The notes below the pieces were generated by a model. It searched no databases and was not told the DNA's origin. It saw only the letters and a list, made by a program, of their open reading frames with translations. From positions 62,001 to 126,000 of the forward strand of contig NZ_PDWR01000006.1 in the NCBI RefSeq assembly GCF_010211755.1: a stretch of DNA of 64,000 nucleotides. Reading direction: 5' to 3'. Within the stretch, counting starts at the first letter, position 1, and each line of letters starts with the position of its first letter. Source of the stretch: Pseudoxanthomonas sangjuensis. GTDB lineage: Bacteria > Pseudomonadota > Gammaproteobacteria > Xanthomonadales > Xanthomonadaceae. Made by a program: the position numbers and the translations under genes. Shown piece by piece: positions 27,930-38,044 of this stretch.

Positions 27930-29399
27930 ATGGGGGCCGGCCGGCTTTCCGACGCCACCCTCGCGGCCGTGCCCGCGAGCGTCGCGCGCCCGCGCTACGA
28001 CCGCGCGGCCACCCGCGTCGGCATCGTCCACTTCGGTCCCGGCGCGTTCCACCGCGCGCACCAGGCGGCGTACCTCGACGACCTGCTCGCCGATGAGCCG
28101 GACTGGGCGATCTGCGCGGTTTCGCTGCACAGCACCGAGGTACGCGATGCGCTGCGCCCGCAGGACGGGCTGTACACGCTGGCCCTGCTCGGCGAAGCGA
28201 CGCGGCTGCGCGTGATCGGATCGATCCGCGAGATCCTCGCCGCGCGCGACGAGCGCGACGCGGTGCTGGCCCGGCTGGCCGACCCGGCGGTGCGCATCGT
28301 CACCCTGACCATCACCGAAAAAGGCTATTGCCTGGCCGGCGACGATCTCGACTTCGCCCATCCGGAAATCGTCCACGACCTGGCGATGCCGGACGCGCCA
28401 TGCAGCGCGATCGGCTTCGTCGTCGCCGGGCTGTCCGCGCGCCGCAGGGCCGGCCTGGCGGCGTACACCGTGCTCAGCTGCGACAACCTGGCCGACAACG
28501 GCGGCAAGCTGCGCCGCGCGGTGCTGCAGTACGCGCGCCGGCTCGACGCCGGCCTCGCCGGCTGGATCGAGTGCGAGGTCGCGTTTCCGCGCTCGATGGT
28601 CGACAGCATCACCCCGGCGACCGACGATGCCTTGCGCGGGCGCGTCTCGGCGCAGCTCGGCTGCGGCGACGCCTGGCCGGTGCAGCGCGAGGCCTACGCG
28701 CAATGGGTGATCGAGGACGACTTCCGCAACGGCCGCCCGGCGTTCGAGAAGGCCGGCGCCACGATCAGCGACGACATCGCCGGCTACGACCGCGCCAAGC
28801 TGCGCCTGCTCAACGGCCCGCACTCGGCGCTGGCCTACCTCGGTTCGCTGCTGCGGATCGAGACCGTTGCCGAAGCGATGCGCGAACCGCGGCTGGCCGG
28901 GTTCATCGAACGGCTGATGCGCGAACACGTCGCACCCGGCCTCGCCGCGCCGGCGGGGTTCGACGCCACCGCCTACATCGATGCGATCCTCGAACGCTTC
29001 CGCAACCCGGCGATCGCGCACAAGCTCACGCAGATCGCCTGGGACGGCTCGCAGAAGCTGCCGGTGCGCATCTTCGGCACGATCGCCGACGCGCTGGCCG
29101 CGGGCCGCGGCATCGACGCGCTGTGCCTGCCGGTCGCGGCGTGGCTGCATTTCGTGCGCCGGCAGGCCAACGCCGGCGTGGCCCTGGTCGACCCGCTCGG
29201 TGACGTGCTGGTGTCGATCGCCACGTCATGCAATGGCAATGCGCGGTACGATGTCGATGCCTTCCTCAAGCTCGATGCCGTGTTCGCCGGCATCCGCGGG
29301 GAAGCCCGTTTCGTCGCGGCCCTGCGCAACGCCTATGCCCGACTCGGCGACGCCACGCCGCAATCGGTGATGAAGGCACTGGCATGGGGAGGGACATGA
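27930..29399 (+). CDS. uxuB: Fructuronate reductase (mannitol dehydrogenase family)
   Basis: 489 residues. It reduces D-fructuronate to D-mannonate with NADH. Recognised by GIVHFGPGAFHRAHQAAYLDDLL at the N-terminus (nucleotide binding), TLTITEKGYCL, VLSCDNLADNGGKLRRAV and the KLRLLNGPHSALAYLG block with the conserved catalytic Lys. With uxaC (39.2 kb) and manD (22.3 kb) it completes the glucuronate-to-KDG route. It is the last gene of the agu67A operon. Confidence 0.92.
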   Translation: MGAGRLSDATLAAVPASVARPRYDRAATRVGIVHFGPGAFHRAHQAAYLDDLLADEPDWAICAVSLHSTEVRDALRPQDGLYTLALLGEATRLRVIGSIREILAARDERDAVLARLADPAVRIVTLTITEKGYCLAGDDLDFAHPEIVHDLAMPDAPCSAIGFVVAGLSARRRAGLAAYTVLSCDNLADNGGKLRRAVLQYARRLDAGLAGWIECEVAFPRSMVDSITPATDDALRGRVSAQLGCGDAWPVQREAYAQWVIEDDFRNGRPAFEKAGATISDDIAGYDRAKLRLLNGPHSALAYLGSLLRIETVAEAMREPRLAGFIERLMREHVAPGLAAPAGFDATAYIDAILERFRNPAIAHKLTQIAWDGSQKLPVRIFGTIADALAAGRGIDALCLPVAAWLHFVRRQANAGVALVDPLGDVLVSIATSCNGNARYDVDAFLKLDAVFAGIRGEARFVAALRNAYARLGDATPQSVMKALAWGGT

Positions 29400-29404
29400 C
29401 CCAC

Positions 29405-29459
29405 CATTGCCATCCATGCGCTCGCGATGGCAATGATCGAAACAGTCTCGATCATTGCC
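29405..29459 (+). promoter_or_regulatory. Two mutually exclusive hairpins after uxuB
   Basis: CATTGCCATC (29405-29414) can pair with GATGGCAATG (29426-29435), or GGCAATGATCGA (29429-29440) can pair with TCGATCATTGCC (29448-29459). The second is a perfect 12-bp stem with a 7-base loop. Both use the central arm, so only one can form. No T-run follows. It could be a transcript-end stabiliser, a factor-dependent terminator or a protein-binding palindrome. Confidence 0.5.
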
Positions 29460-29460
29460 A

Positions 29461-29623
29461 CGGGAACCAAGACCCCACGCTCCTGGCGCTGACCGGGCGA
29501 TGGAAGGCTTCGTCGTGCGCGGTGAGCTTGCCGATGGCGGCGATTCCGGCTGCGGTGCCGAAGTCGCGCATGCCGCCTGCAGCAGGAGGCCGGGACCAGG
29601 ATCGCGCGGAAGATCGATTGCAT
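29461..29623 (-). pseudogene. Possible decayed lipoprotein gene start
   Basis: On the minus strand ATG 29623 (GGAG upstream) opens MQSIFRAILVPAS; a one-base shift gives LLLQAACATSAPQPE, a good lipobox, and a second shift gives IGKLTAHDEAFHRPVSA and a stop near the hairpins. The three pieces read as one lipoprotein N-terminus broken by two frameshifts and cut short. Its start faces the operator at 29702. The parent family was not recognised. Apart from this, the hairpins and the operator, the 29400-29773 gap shows nothing. Confidence 0.25.
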
Positions 29624-29701
29624 CTGAAACTCCATGCGGTGGTCGATTGACACGATGCAGCAAGCATTTCCGCCTGGAAAAGGCATCATTGGGCAATGGA
29701 A

Positions 29702-29715
29702 TGGTAGCGCTACCA
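29702..29715. promoter_or_regulatory. xyl-box operator upstream of the GH9 gene (TGGTAGCGCTACCA)
   Basis: Perfect 14-bp LacI-type palindrome 58 bp before the GH9 start. Identical to the site at 44605, of the TGGTAGCG class. Confidence 0.8.
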
Positions 29716-29773
29716 TCCGATTCGCGCGTGCCGGCAGGCACGCCGATTCCGCAACAGGAAACCGGACGAGACG

Positions 29774-32320
29774 ATGCGCAACAAGAACGCGATGCCGTGG
29801 CTGATCCTGCTGTTCCCCGCGACGTTGCAGGCACAGGACCTGCGCCTCAACGAGCAGGAATATTTCGAGGCGCGCGGCGCCGAAGTGCTGGTTTTCGCAG
29901 GCAAGCCCGGCGGCCTGTTCAACGACGCCAAGACCGGCGGCGTGGAACTGGTGCATCACGGCGAACGCACCGCCACCAACGGCGACGTGCGCCTCAACCG
30001 CACCCCGGAGCAGTGGGATGCGATCGCCGAACTGGTCGAACGCAAGGTCGACGCGCAGCGCCAGCGCATCGAGACGAAGATGCGCTACCCGCAGTTCGAC
30101 TTCGACTATCGCGTCGAGGTGCAGGCCGATGGCGACGGCGTGGTGCTGCGCGTGCTGCTGGACAAGCCGCTGCCCAGGGCGCTGGAAGGTCGCGCCGGCT
30201 TCAACCTGGAATTCGTGCCGGTGGCGTATTTCGGCAAGAGCTACCTGGCCGATGGAAAAACCGGGTTGTTCCCGCGCCATCCTTCGGCGCTGATGGATAC
30301 CAACGCCAGTGGCGCGACCGAGCCGCGTGCGTTCGCCAGCGGCCGGCGCATCGTGCTGGCGCCGGAAGATCCGATGCATCGCATCACCGTCGAGTCCCGG
30401 GGCGACACGCCGCTGCAGTTGTACGACGGGCGCAACAAGGCGCAGAACGGCTGGTACGTGCTGCGCAGTCCGTTGCCGGCGGGGAAGACCGGCAAGGCGG
30501 TCGAGTGGAAGGTGAAAGTCGACACCGCGCCCGACTGGCTGCGTGCGCCGGTCATCGCGCATTCGCAGGTCGGCTACCATCCGGCGCAGGACAAGGTCGC
30601 GCTGATCGAGCTCGACCGGAACGACACGCCGAAGGCCAGTGCGCGACTGGTGAAGATCGAAGCCGACGGCGCTGAAAGGGCCGTGTTCGAAGGCCCGGCC
30701 AGGGACTGGGGCCGCTGGTTGCGTTACCGCTACCTGCAGTTCGATTTCTCGCAGGTGCGCGAAGCCGGCCTGTACCGCATCGATTACGGCGCGCAGCAAA
30801 GCGGGGTGTTCCGCATCGACGCGGATGTCTACGCCGATGTCTGGCATCCGACCCTGGACGTGTACCTGCCGGTGCAGATGGACCACGTGCGGGTGCGCGA
30901 AGGTTATCGCACCTGGCATGGCGCATCGCATCTGGACGATGCCTTGCAGGCGCCGCCGGACTACGGACACTTCGACCTGTACGCAATGGGCGCGCAGACG
31001 GATACGGAATTCGCGCCCTTCGAGCATATTCCCGGCCTGAACAAGGGCGGCTGGCTCGACGCGGGCGACTTCGACATCCGTACCCAGACCCAGTACCACC
31101 TGGTCGACTCGCTGGTGCAGGTGTGGGAACGGTTCCGTCCGGAGCGCGACGCCACCACCATCAGCCAGTCCGCGCGCTACGTCGAATTGCACCGGCCCGA
31201 CGGCAAACCCGACCTGCTGCAGCAGATCGAACACGGCACGCTCTACCTGCTGGGCCAGTACCGTGCCGTCGGCCATGCCATCCACGGCATCGTCGAAGCG
31301 CACCTGTACCAGTACCCGCACCTGGGCGATGCGCTGAGCAAGACCGATGGCCTGGTCTACGACAGGTCGCTCGATCCGCATGCGGCGCAGCGCCGGCCCG
31401 GCAAGATGTTTGCGCCCGTCACCCAATCGCCGTCGCCGGAGCGGCTGGTGACCCGGCGCGAAGGCGAGCGCAGCGGCGAATTCGACGACCGCTGGGCCTT
31501 CACCACCCGCGCTTCGGCGCTGGATTACGGATCGGCCGCGGCCCTCGCCGCCGCCAGTCGCGCACTGCGTGGCTACGACGAGGCGCTGGCGGACGAAGCG
31601 CTGTGCACGGCCCGCAAGGTGTGGGACGAAGAGCAGTCGCACCCGCCTTACCCCTACCATTTCGGCAACACCACCGGCGGGCGCTTGGCCGACGAGGAGT
31701 TCAAGGCCGCGGTGGAACTGCTGTTGACCACGAAGCAGGACAAATACGCCAAGCGCGTGGCCGCGCTGTTGCCGGACGTGGGCGCGCGCTTCTTCGGCGA
31801 CAACGTCGCGACCGCGGTGCGCGCGCTGCCGGCGATGGACGCCGCGTACAAGGCGAAGCTGCGCGAACTGGCGCAGGCCTATGTCGCCGGGTTGCGCAAG
31901 AGCCAGCAGGAGAACCCCTTCGGCGTGGTCATCACGCGCGCCGGCTGGGCCGGCAATGGCGCGGTGGTGGAACAGGCCATCGCCAACGATTACCTGCGCC
32001 GCACCTTCCCCGACCTGCTGGGCGCGGAAGATGTGTATCGCGGCCTGGGCTATCTGTTCGGCGCGCATCCGGGCGCCAGCCATTCCTTCGTTTCCGCCGT
32101 CGGCGCGAAGTCCCAATTGGTCGCCTACGGCATGAACCGCGCCGACTTCTCCTACATCGCCGGCGGCGTGGTGCCGGGCGTGCTGGTGCTGCCGCCGGAC
32201 CTGCCCGAGAACCGCACCAACTGGCCGTTCTTCTGGGGCCAGAACGAATATGTGGTGAACCTGGGCGGCAGTTATCTCTATCTGGCCAATGCGGTGCGCG
32301 AAATGCTGGAGGAAAAGTGA
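29774..32320 (+). CDS. GH9 glycoside hydrolase with CelD-type Ig domain and long N-terminal extension
   Basis: 848 residues with a signal peptide (LILLFPATLQAQ). Residues about 20-255 form an extension not recognised. Residues 257-345 are the cellulase N-terminal Ig-like domain (PVIAHSQVGYHP start). The (alpha/alpha)6 GH9 domain follows, with the D429-A-G-D432 catalytic-base motif, the HPGASHSF region and acid E825 in GQNEYVVNLGG. GH9 enzymes usually cut beta-1,4-glucans or act as exo-glucosidases. Its operator places it in the xylan regulon, so it may act on glucan chains associated with xylan. The base composition is slightly less GC-rich than upstream genes. Confidence 0.85.
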   Translation: MRNKNAMPWLILLFPATLQAQDLRLNEQEYFEARGAEVLVFAGKPGGLFNDAKTGGVELVHHGERTATNGDVRLNRTPEQWDAIAELVERKVDAQRQRIETKMRYPQFDFDYRVEVQADGDGVVLRVLLDKPLPRALEGRAGFNLEFVPVAYFGKSYLADGKTGLFPRHPSALMDTNASGATEPRAFASGRRIVLAPEDPMHRITVESRGDTPLQLYDGRNKAQNGWYVLRSPLPAGKTGKAVEWKVKVDTAPDWLRAPVIAHSQVGYHPAQDKVALIELDRNDTPKASARLVKIEADGAERAVFEGPARDWGRWLRYRYLQFDFSQVREAGLYRIDYGAQQSGVFRIDADVYADVWHPTLDVYLPVQMDHVRVREGYRTWHGASHLDDALQAPPDYGHFDLYAMGAQTDTEFAPFEHIPGLNKGGWLDAGDFDIRTQTQYHLVDSLVQVWERFRPERDATTISQSARYVELHRPDGKPDLLQQIEHGTLYLLGQYRAVGHAIHGIVEAHLYQYPHLGDALSKTDGLVYDRSLDPHAAQRRPGKMFAPVTQSPSPERLVTRREGERSGEFDDRWAFTTRASALDYGSAAALAAASRALRGYDEALADEALCTARKVWDEEQSHPPYPYHFGNTTGGRLADEEFKAAVELLLTTKQDKYAKRVAALLPDVGARFFGDNVATAVRALPAMDAAYKAKLRELAQAYVAGLRKSQQENPFGVVITRAGWAGNGAVVEQAIANDYLRRTFPDLLGAEDVYRGLGYLFGAHPGASHSFVSAVGAKSQLVAYGMNRADFSYIAGGVVPGVLVLPPDLPENRTNWPFFWGQNEYVVNLGGSYLYLANAVREMLEEK

Positions 32321-32459
32321 AGGCCGCTGCTGCGACGGGCATCGGGCATCGGCGTCACGCGCCATCGGCCTCGCGGCGGATCGGCGCGAAGCGACAAGCT
32401 TCCCTGCAGGCAATGCGCGCATCATCGTCCCGGATGGTGGCGCCAACACGAGGTTGCGC

Positions 32460-33278
32460 ATGTTTCCCACACTGACCCGCCATGCCGTCGCCGACGGCGC
32501 ACGCTGGGCGCTCGATGGCCGTTACCTGCCACCGGATTTCCGCCTTGCCGACTGGTTGGCGCTGCCGCCGTCCGAAGCGCGCGCGGCCCTGTCGCGCCTG
32601 CGCTGCGAGGGAACCGCGAGCGCGCCGCTTCTGCCGCCCATCGAGGACGCGCAGGAAGCATGGGCCAGCGGCGTGACCTACCTGAGCAGCCGCCTGGCGC
32701 GCGAAGCCGAATCGCAGAGCAGCGACGTGTACGTGCGCGTCTACGATGCGCCGCGCCCGGAGCTGTTCTTCAAGGCCTGTGGCTGGCGCGCCAGGGGCCA
32801 CGGCCAGCCGATCCGCATTCGCGGCGACAGCGCCTGGAACGTGCCCGAACCGGAACTGGTGCTGGTGCTGGATGCGTCCGGCAACATCGTCGGCTACACG
32901 GCGGGCAACGATGTCTCTTCACGCAGCATCGAAGGCGAGAATCCGCTGTACCTGCCGCAGGCCAAGGTCTACGACGGCGCCTGCGCGATGGGCTCGGGCA
33001 TCCGCCTGTGCGGGCCGGCGCAGTTGCGCGACCTGCCGATCGCGCTGGACATCGTGCGCGCCGGCGCCAGCGTGTTCGCCGGAAGCACCCGCACATCGCA
33101 GATCAAGCGCACGCTGGAGGAGCTGGCGGAGTACCTGTTCCGCGAACTGGGCTTCCCGCACGGCGCCTTCCTGTTCACCGGTACCGGCATCGTGCCGGGC
33201 GAAGACTTCAGCCTGCAGCCCGGCGATGTCGTGCACGTCGACATCGGCGGGCTGGTGCTGGAAAACCCGGTGCGATAG
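32460..33278 (+). CDS. Fumarylacetoacetate-hydrolase-family dehydratase, probable 2-keto-3-deoxy-pentonate dehydratase
   Basis: 272 residues. The FAH fold is shown by [46 protein letters not shown], which carries the acidic metal ligands, and by the C-terminal [24 protein letters not shown]. This branch resembles 2-keto-3-deoxy-D-arabinonate dehydratase and XylX, which form alpha-ketoglutarate semialdehyde. The next gene encodes the preceding step (pentonate dehydratase), which supports that reading. It is shorter at the N-terminus than XylX proteins. The start ATG 32460 follows GAGG. The 139-bp gap after the GH9 gene shows no promoter I can support. Confidence 0.72.
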   Translation: MFPTLTRHAVADGARWALDGRYLPPDFRLADWLALPPSEARAALSRLRCEGTASAPLLPPIEDAQEAWASGVTYLSSRLAREAESQSSDVYVRVYDAPRPELFFKACGWRARGHGQPIRIRGDSAWNVPEPELVLVLDASGNIVGYTAGNDVSSRSIEGENPLYLPQAKVYDGACAMGSGIRLCGPAQLRDLPIALDIVRAGASVFAGSTRTSQIKRTLEELAEYLFRELGFPHGAFLFTGTGIVPGEDFSLQPGDVVHVDIGGLVLENPVR

Positions 33279-33366
33279 CCCGTGGACACTGCCCCAAACC
33301 ACGCGAGCACCGCTCGACGCCGGATGCGCGCGCCGGCGACTGCCCGCGCCTGACGCCGGATAGCCA

Positions 33367-35379
33367 ATGGCCGCCAACGACTTCGATCCGGATTCCCTGC
33401 TCGGCGACGGCTCGGCCGTCGCGGCCACGCGCACCTCGGGCGAAGGCCCGCGCGGGAGGCTGCCGATCGACGAGCGTGCGCTGCTGGACCAGCCCAGCGG
33501 CCACCTGTTCGGGTTGAGCCTCAACGCCGGCATGGGTTGGCGCGTCGACGAAGTCATGCGCGACCCATTCCTGATCGTCAGCACGCAGGGCGGCCTGCGC
33601 GCCGAGGACGGCCGGCCCGTCGCGCTCGGTTTGCACACGGGGCACTGGGAGATCGACCGGCTGGTGCGCACCGCCGCCGAAACCTTCGCCGCGAACCGGG
33701 GCTTGCCGTTCTCGGTGATGTGCAGCGATCCGTGCGACGGCCGCTCGCAGGGCACCACCGGCATGTTCGACAGCCTGCCGTATCGCAACGACGCGGCGAT
33801 CGCGATGCGGCGGCTGATCCGTTCGCTGCCGCAGCGCCGCGGCGTGCTCGGCATCGCGACCTGCGACAAGGGCCTGCCGGCGACGATGATGGCCCTGGCC
33901 GGTTGTTCCGACCTGCCGTGCGTGGTCGTGCCCGGCGGCGTGACCCTGCCGGCGCGCGGCGGCGAGGATGCCGGCACCGTGCAGACCCTAGGCGCGCGCT
34001 ATGCGCATGGCCTGGTCACGCTGGAGCACGCCGCCGAAATGGGCTGCAAGGCTTGCGGTTCGCCGGGCGGCGGCTGCCAGTTCCTCGGCACCGCGGCGAC
34101 CTCGCAGGTCGTCGCCGAGGCGCTCGGCGTGGCGCTGCCGCACAGTGCGCTGGCGCCGTCGGGCGAGCCGGCGTGGATCGACATCGCGCGGCGTTCGGCG
34201 CTGGCGTTGATGCACCTGGCGCGGCGCGGCATCCCGCTCTCGGAAATCCTCACGCGCAAGGCGTTCGAGAACGCGCTGGTCGTGCATGCGGCGTTCGGCG
34301 GTTCGACCAACCTGCTGCTGCACGTGCCGGCGATCGCGCACGCCGCGGGCATCGCGCCGCCGACGGTCGCGGACTGGACCCGCGCCAACCACGCCACGCC
34401 GCGCCTGGTCGACGCGCTGCCGAACGGCCCGCGCCACCACCCGACCGTGCAGGTGTTCATGGCCGGCGGCGTGCCCGAGGCGATGCTGCACCTGCGCGAG
34501 CGCGGCCTGCTGCACCTCGATGCATTGACCGTCAGCGGACGGACCCTCGGCGAGAACCTCGACTGGTGGGAACGGAGCGCCGAACGTGCCGCGTCGCGGG
34601 CGCGGCTGCGCGAACTCGATGGCGTCGATCCGGACCGCGTGATCATGGGCGCGGACGCCGCGCGCGCCGCCGGCCTGACCAGCGCGCTGGTGTTCCCGGT
34701 CGGCAACCTCGCGCCCAAGGGCTCGGTGATCAAGGCCACCTCGATCGATCCGTCCGTGGTCGACGCCGACGACGTCTATCGCCACACCGGTCGCGTGCGC
34801 CTGTTCGCGGCCGAGCACGCGGCGATCCGCGCGATCAAGTCCAGGGGCGGCGACGCGGTGAAGCCGGGGGAAGTGCTGGTCCTCGCCGGCTGCGGCCCCG
34901 CCGGCACCGGCATGGAGGAAACCTACCAGGTCACCTCCGCGCTCAAGCACCTGCCGTGGGGCAAGCACGTGCCGGTGATCACCGACGCGCGCTTCTCCGG
35001 CGTGTCGACCGGCGCCTGCATCGGCCACGTCGGCCCCGAGGCGCTGGCCGGCGGCCCGCTCGGCAAGCTGCGCGACGGCGACTGGGTGCGCATCGAGATC
35101 GACCGCGGCCGCCTGCTCGGCCGCATCGACTTCATCGGCGCCGACCCCGGGCATCCGCTGACCCCGGAGCAGGGCGCGACGCTGCTCGCGCAACGCGACG
35201 TGCATCCGGCGCTCGCGCCGCATCCGAAACTGCCCGCCGACACCCGGCTGTGGGCCGCGTTGCAGGCCGCCAGCGGCGGCACCTGGGCCGGCTGCGTCTA
35301 CGACGCCGACACGATCATCGAAACGCTGCGCGCGGGCCGGGCCGAGCTCGCGCGCCGCGGCAAGGAGCGCAAGGAATGA
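33367..35379 (+). CDS. IlvD/EDD-family dehydratase, YjhG/YagF-type D-xylonate dehydratase
   Basis: 670 residues, close to E. coli YjhG/YagF in length and in many blocks: [71 protein letters not shown] and [11 protein letters not shown]. Three conserved cysteines (in SDPCDG, ATCDKG and CKACG) would hold the iron-sulphur cluster. Those E. coli enzymes dehydrate D-xylonate to 2-keto-3-deoxyxylonate. It lies between the KDX-dehydratase-like gene and a GntP permease overlapping by four bases, a coherent pentonate operon. No xylose dehydrogenase is encoded nearby. Confidence 0.85.
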   Translation: MAANDFDPDSLLGDGSAVAATRTSGEGPRGRLPIDERALLDQPSGHLFGLSLNAGMGWRVDEVMRDPFLIVSTQGGLRAEDGRPVALGLHTGHWEIDRLVRTAAETFAANRGLPFSVMCSDPCDGRSQGTTGMFDSLPYRNDAAIAMRRLIRSLPQRRGVLGIATCDKGLPATMMALAGCSDLPCVVVPGGVTLPARGGEDAGTVQTLGARYAHGLVTLEHAAEMGCKACGSPGGGCQFLGTAATSQVVAEALGVALPHSALAPSGEPAWIDIARRSALALMHLARRGIPLSEILTRKAFENALVVHAAFGGSTNLLLHVPAIAHAAGIAPPTVADWTRANHATPRLVDALPNGPRHHPTVQVFMAGGVPEAMLHLRERGLLHLDALTVSGRTLGENLDWWERSAERAASRARLRELDGVDPDRVIMGADAARAAGLTSALVFPVGNLAPKGSVIKATSIDPSVVDADDVYRHTGRVRLFAAEHAAIRAIKSRGGDAVKPGEVLVLAGCGPAGTGMEETYQVTSALKHLPWGKHVPVITDARFSGVSTGACIGHVGPEALAGGPLGKLRDGDWVRIEIDRGRLLGRIDFIGADPGHPLTPEQGATLLAQRDVHPALAPHPKLPADTRLWAALQAASGGTWAGCVYDADTIIETLRAGRAELARRGKERKE

Positions 35380-36683
35380 CCTCGATCCTCATCATCCTCG
35401 CCGCGATCGCCCTGCAGATCTTCCTGACGGCGAGGAAAGTCAGTCCGTTCCTGTCGCTGCTGTTCGTCGCGATCCTCACCGGGCTGTGCCTGGGCATGTC
35501 GCCGCAGCAACTGCTCAAGGCCATCGAGACCGGCGCCGGCAGCACCCTCGGCGGCCTGGCCCTGGTCATCTGCCTGGGTGCGGCGCTGGGGAAGATCCTC
35601 GAGGAGAGCGGCGCCGCGGAACGCATCGCGGGCACCCTGGTCGGCGCGTTCGGCGAGAAGAACATCCAGTGGGCGGTACTGCTGACCGGCTTCCTCGTCG
35701 GCCTGCCGCTCTACTACAACGCCGGCTTCATCATCCTGATCCCGCTGATCTTCGGGCTGGCCAGGAAGACGGGGTTGCCGCTGCTGTACATCGCCATCCC
35801 GACCGCCGCCTCGCTGAGCACCACGCACGGCTTCCTGCCGCCGCACCCGGGCCCGGTGGTGCTGGTGAAGGCGTTCCAGGCGGACATGGGCAAGACCCTG
35901 CTGTACGGCCTGCTGATTGCGGTCCCCGCGGTGATCGTCGCCGGGCCGTTCCTCGGCAAGTACATGAAGCGGATCCCCGCACCGGGCTCGGCGCTGTTCT
36001 CCACCGCCACCGAACCCAAGTCGCTGCCGGCGGCCTTCCCCTCGTTCTTCTTCGCATTGCTGCCGGTGTTGCTGATCGCGGCGTCGGTGCTGGCCGCCCG
36101 CCTGCTGCCCGAGGGCTTCGCGCGGACGACGCTGCTGTTCGCCGGCGATTCCAACATCGCCCTGCTGGTGTCGGTTCTGGCGGCGCTGTGGTACTTCGGC
36201 GTGCGCCGCGGCGTCGACATGGACACGCAGACGCGCTGGGTCAACCAGGCCATCTCCGGCATCGCCGTCATCGTGCTGATCATCACTGCCGGCGGCGTGT
36301 TCAAGCAGGTGCTCACCGACAGCGGCACCGGCGACTACATCTCCTCGTTCAGCCGGGCCTGGCACATGCCGCCGCTGCTGTTCGCGTGGCTGGTGGCGGC
36401 GCTGCTGCGGGTGATGATCGGCTCGGCGACGGTGGCGGGCATCACCGCCGCGGGCGTGGTGTCGCCGCTGCTGGCGACGACGGACGTGTCGCCGGAGCTG
36501 CTGGTGCTGTCGGTGGGCGCGGGCAGCGTGTTCTGCTCGCACGTCAACGACTCGGCGTTCTGGATGTTCAAGGAGTTCTTCGGCGTCTCGATGAAGCAGA
36601 CCTTCCTGTCGTGGACGGTGATGGAAACGACGATCTCGGTCATGGGCCTGGTCGGCGTGCTGCTGCTCGACGTGGTCGTGTGA
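35376..36683 (+). CDS. GntP-family aldonate permease
   Basis: 435 residues with about twelve to fourteen membrane helices. GntP-type segments are [62 protein letters not shown] and the C-terminal [18 protein letters not shown] with [16 protein letters not shown]. Members import gluconate and related aldonates with protons. It overlaps the xylonate dehydratase gene (ATGA), which points to xylonate or arabinonate as cargo. Confidence 0.88.
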   Translation: MTSILIILAAIALQIFLTARKVSPFLSLLFVAILTGLCLGMSPQQLLKAIETGAGSTLGGLALVICLGAALGKILEESGAAERIAGTLVGAFGEKNIQWAVLLTGFLVGLPLYYNAGFIILIPLIFGLARKTGLPLLYIAIPTAASLSTTHGFLPPHPGPVVLVKAFQADMGKTLLYGLLIAVPAVIVAGPFLGKYMKRIPAPGSALFSTATEPKSLPAAFPSFFFALLPVLLIAASVLAARLLPEGFARTTLLFAGDSNIALLVSVLAALWYFGVRRGVDMDTQTRWVNQAISGIAVIVLIITAGGVFKQVLTDSGTGDYISSFSRAWHMPPLLFAWLVAALLRVMIGSATVAGITAAGVVSPLLATTDVSPELLVLSVGAGSVFCSHVNDSAFWMFKEFFGVSMKQTFLSWTVMETTISVMGLVGVLLLDVVV

Positions 36684-36700
36684 GCGGAACCGGAGGGCGG

Positions 36701-36725
36701 GGCAGGGCGGCTGCCCGTCCCTGCC
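36701..36725. terminator. Hairpin between convergent genes
   Basis: GGCAGGG pairs with CCCTGCC around an 11-base loop with a small inner stem. There is no T-run. Its position between the convergent permease and VOC genes suggests a weak bidirectional terminator. Confidence 0.3.
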
Positions 36726-36740
36726 GGCCGCGGGCGGGCC

Positions 36741-37220
36741 TCAGCCCCGTCGCGCCGCCTCGATCGCGGCGATGTCGATCTTCCTCATCTGCATCATCGC
36801 GTCGAAGGCGCGCTTGGCCGCGGCGCGATCCGGATCGGTGAACGCCTCGGTCAACGCGCGTGGCGTGATCTGCCAGGACACGCCCCACTTGTCCTTGCAC
36901 CAGCCGCAGGCGCTTTCCTGGCCGCCGTTGCCGACGATCGCGTTCCACAGGCGGTCGGTTTCGGCCTGGTCGTCGGTCGCGACCTGGAACGAGAAGGCCT
37001 CGTTGTGCTTGAACGCAGGCCCGCCGTTCAGGCCGAGGCAGGGGATGCCCATCACCGTGAACTCGACCGTCAGGACATCGCCCTGCTTGCCATCGGGATA
37101 GTCGCCGGGCGCGTGATGGACGGCCTGCACCGCGCTGTCGGGAAACGTTTCGGCGTAGAACCTCGCGGCATCCAGCGCGGTGCCGTCGTACCAGAGGCAG
37201 ATCGTGTTCTTGCTGACCAT
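36741..37220 (-). CDS. PhnB-like VOC/glyoxalase-fold protein
   Basis: 159 residues with paired beta-alpha-beta-beta-beta units: TICLWYDGTALDAARFYAETFPDS, a middle LTVEFTVMGIPCLGLNGGPAF block and GVSWQITPRALTEAF. These match the '3-demethylubiquinone-9 3-methyltransferase' domain family, whose members are VOC-fold proteins of mostly unknown activity. The start ATG 37220 follows GGGAGGG. It stands alone on the minus strand. In the 331 bp beyond its start I see only an inverted repeat (37383-37391 with 37413-37421). Confidence 0.85.
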   Translation of the reverse strand: MVSKNTICLWYDGTALDAARFYAETFPDSAVQAVHHAPGDYPDGKQGDVLTVEFTVMGIPCLGLNGGPAFKHNEAFSFQVATDDQAETDRLWNAIVGNGGQESACGWCKDKWGVSWQITPRALTEAFTDPDRAAAKRAFDAMMQMRKIDIAAIEAARRG

Positions 37221-37551
37221 GTCGGCCCTCCCAAACCCGGATGGAGACGTGCATCCAGGCTGCGCAGGCAGCCGGGTTGCTCTCGTGCCCATACACATAC
37301 CACGGGATGCGTGCAGGGACGATCATGCCGCGGCGCAATCCGCGCGCGGCGCTGCCCGCGGTCCTTGCATCCGGCTTCAGGCGGCCGTCGCATTGCCCGC
37401 CGCGCGCTGAACGCGACGGCCGGGATTGATGGCCGGTTCACCCGCCCGCGCCCACGCTGGCGCTGCGTGGTCGAAGCGCCGCTTGCGCGCATGTCCCGCA
37501 CGCGCGATGCGAAAGCGCGCTGCCACGGCATTCCCAACCAAGGAGCGTCGC

Positions 37552-37992
37552 ATGAACTTGCGCAAACCATTTCTGATCTGCGTCGCGGCGGCATCGATGG
37601 CGCTGGCCGCGTGCGCAACTTCCCCCGGCCGTGGCGGCAGCGGCTATTACGGCGGCTGCCACGACCGCGGCACCGGGACCCGCATCGGGCCGGGGGGCCA
37701 GCCCACCCGCGGCGTCGCCGGCGCGGTGGTCGGCGGCATCCTCGGCGCCGCGGCGGGCCGCGAAATCGCCGACGACAAGCGCGAGGGCCGGCGCAACACC
37801 GCCACGGCGGCGGGCGCCGTCGCCGGCGCGGTCGCCGGCAGCGCGATCCAGCGCAGGGCGAACGGCGTGCGCTACAACGTCTACGTGCGCATGGACGACG
37901 GGCGCGAGGTCGCGGTCACGCAGGGCGACATCGGCGGCATCCGCGAAGGCTCGTACGTGCGCGTGTACAACGGCCGCGCGACGCTGCGCTGA
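37552..37992 (+). CDS. Glycine-zipper 2TM-domain lipoprotein
   Basis: 146 residues. A lipoprotein signal (MALAAC, lipidated Cys near residue 21) is followed by a Gly-rich linker, a glycine-zipper pair of amphipathic helices (RGVAGAVVGGILGAAAGREI and AAGAVAGAVAGSAI) and a C-terminal beta region with DDGREVAVTQ. It resembles SlyB/PcpJ-type outer-membrane proteins, often tied to envelope integrity. AAGGAG lies upstream of ATG 37552. The rest of the function is unknown. Confidence 0.8.
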   Translation: MNLRKPFLICVAAASMALAACATSPGRGGSGYYGGCHDRGTGTRIGPGGQPTRGVAGAVVGGILGAAAGREIADDKREGRRNTATAAGAVAGAVAGSAIQRRANGVRYNVYVRMDDGREVAVTQGDIGGIREGSYVRVYNGRATLR

Positions 37993-38044
37993 GCGCGCCC
38001 CCGGGCGCGGCTCGCCCGGAAGCGGACGGCCCGGCCCGCCGCGG

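Noticed and set aside
25107-29150. A 1347-codon minus-strand open frame opposite the GH3 and uxuB genes
   Set aside because: Low-complexity composition and no motifs, while the plus strand carries clear GH3 and fructuronate reductase genes.
37383-37421. Inverted repeat GGCCGTCGC/GCGACGGCC as an operator or terminator
   Set aside because: Nine-bp arms with a 21-base spacer in GC-rich DNA can arise by chance; nothing else supports a function.
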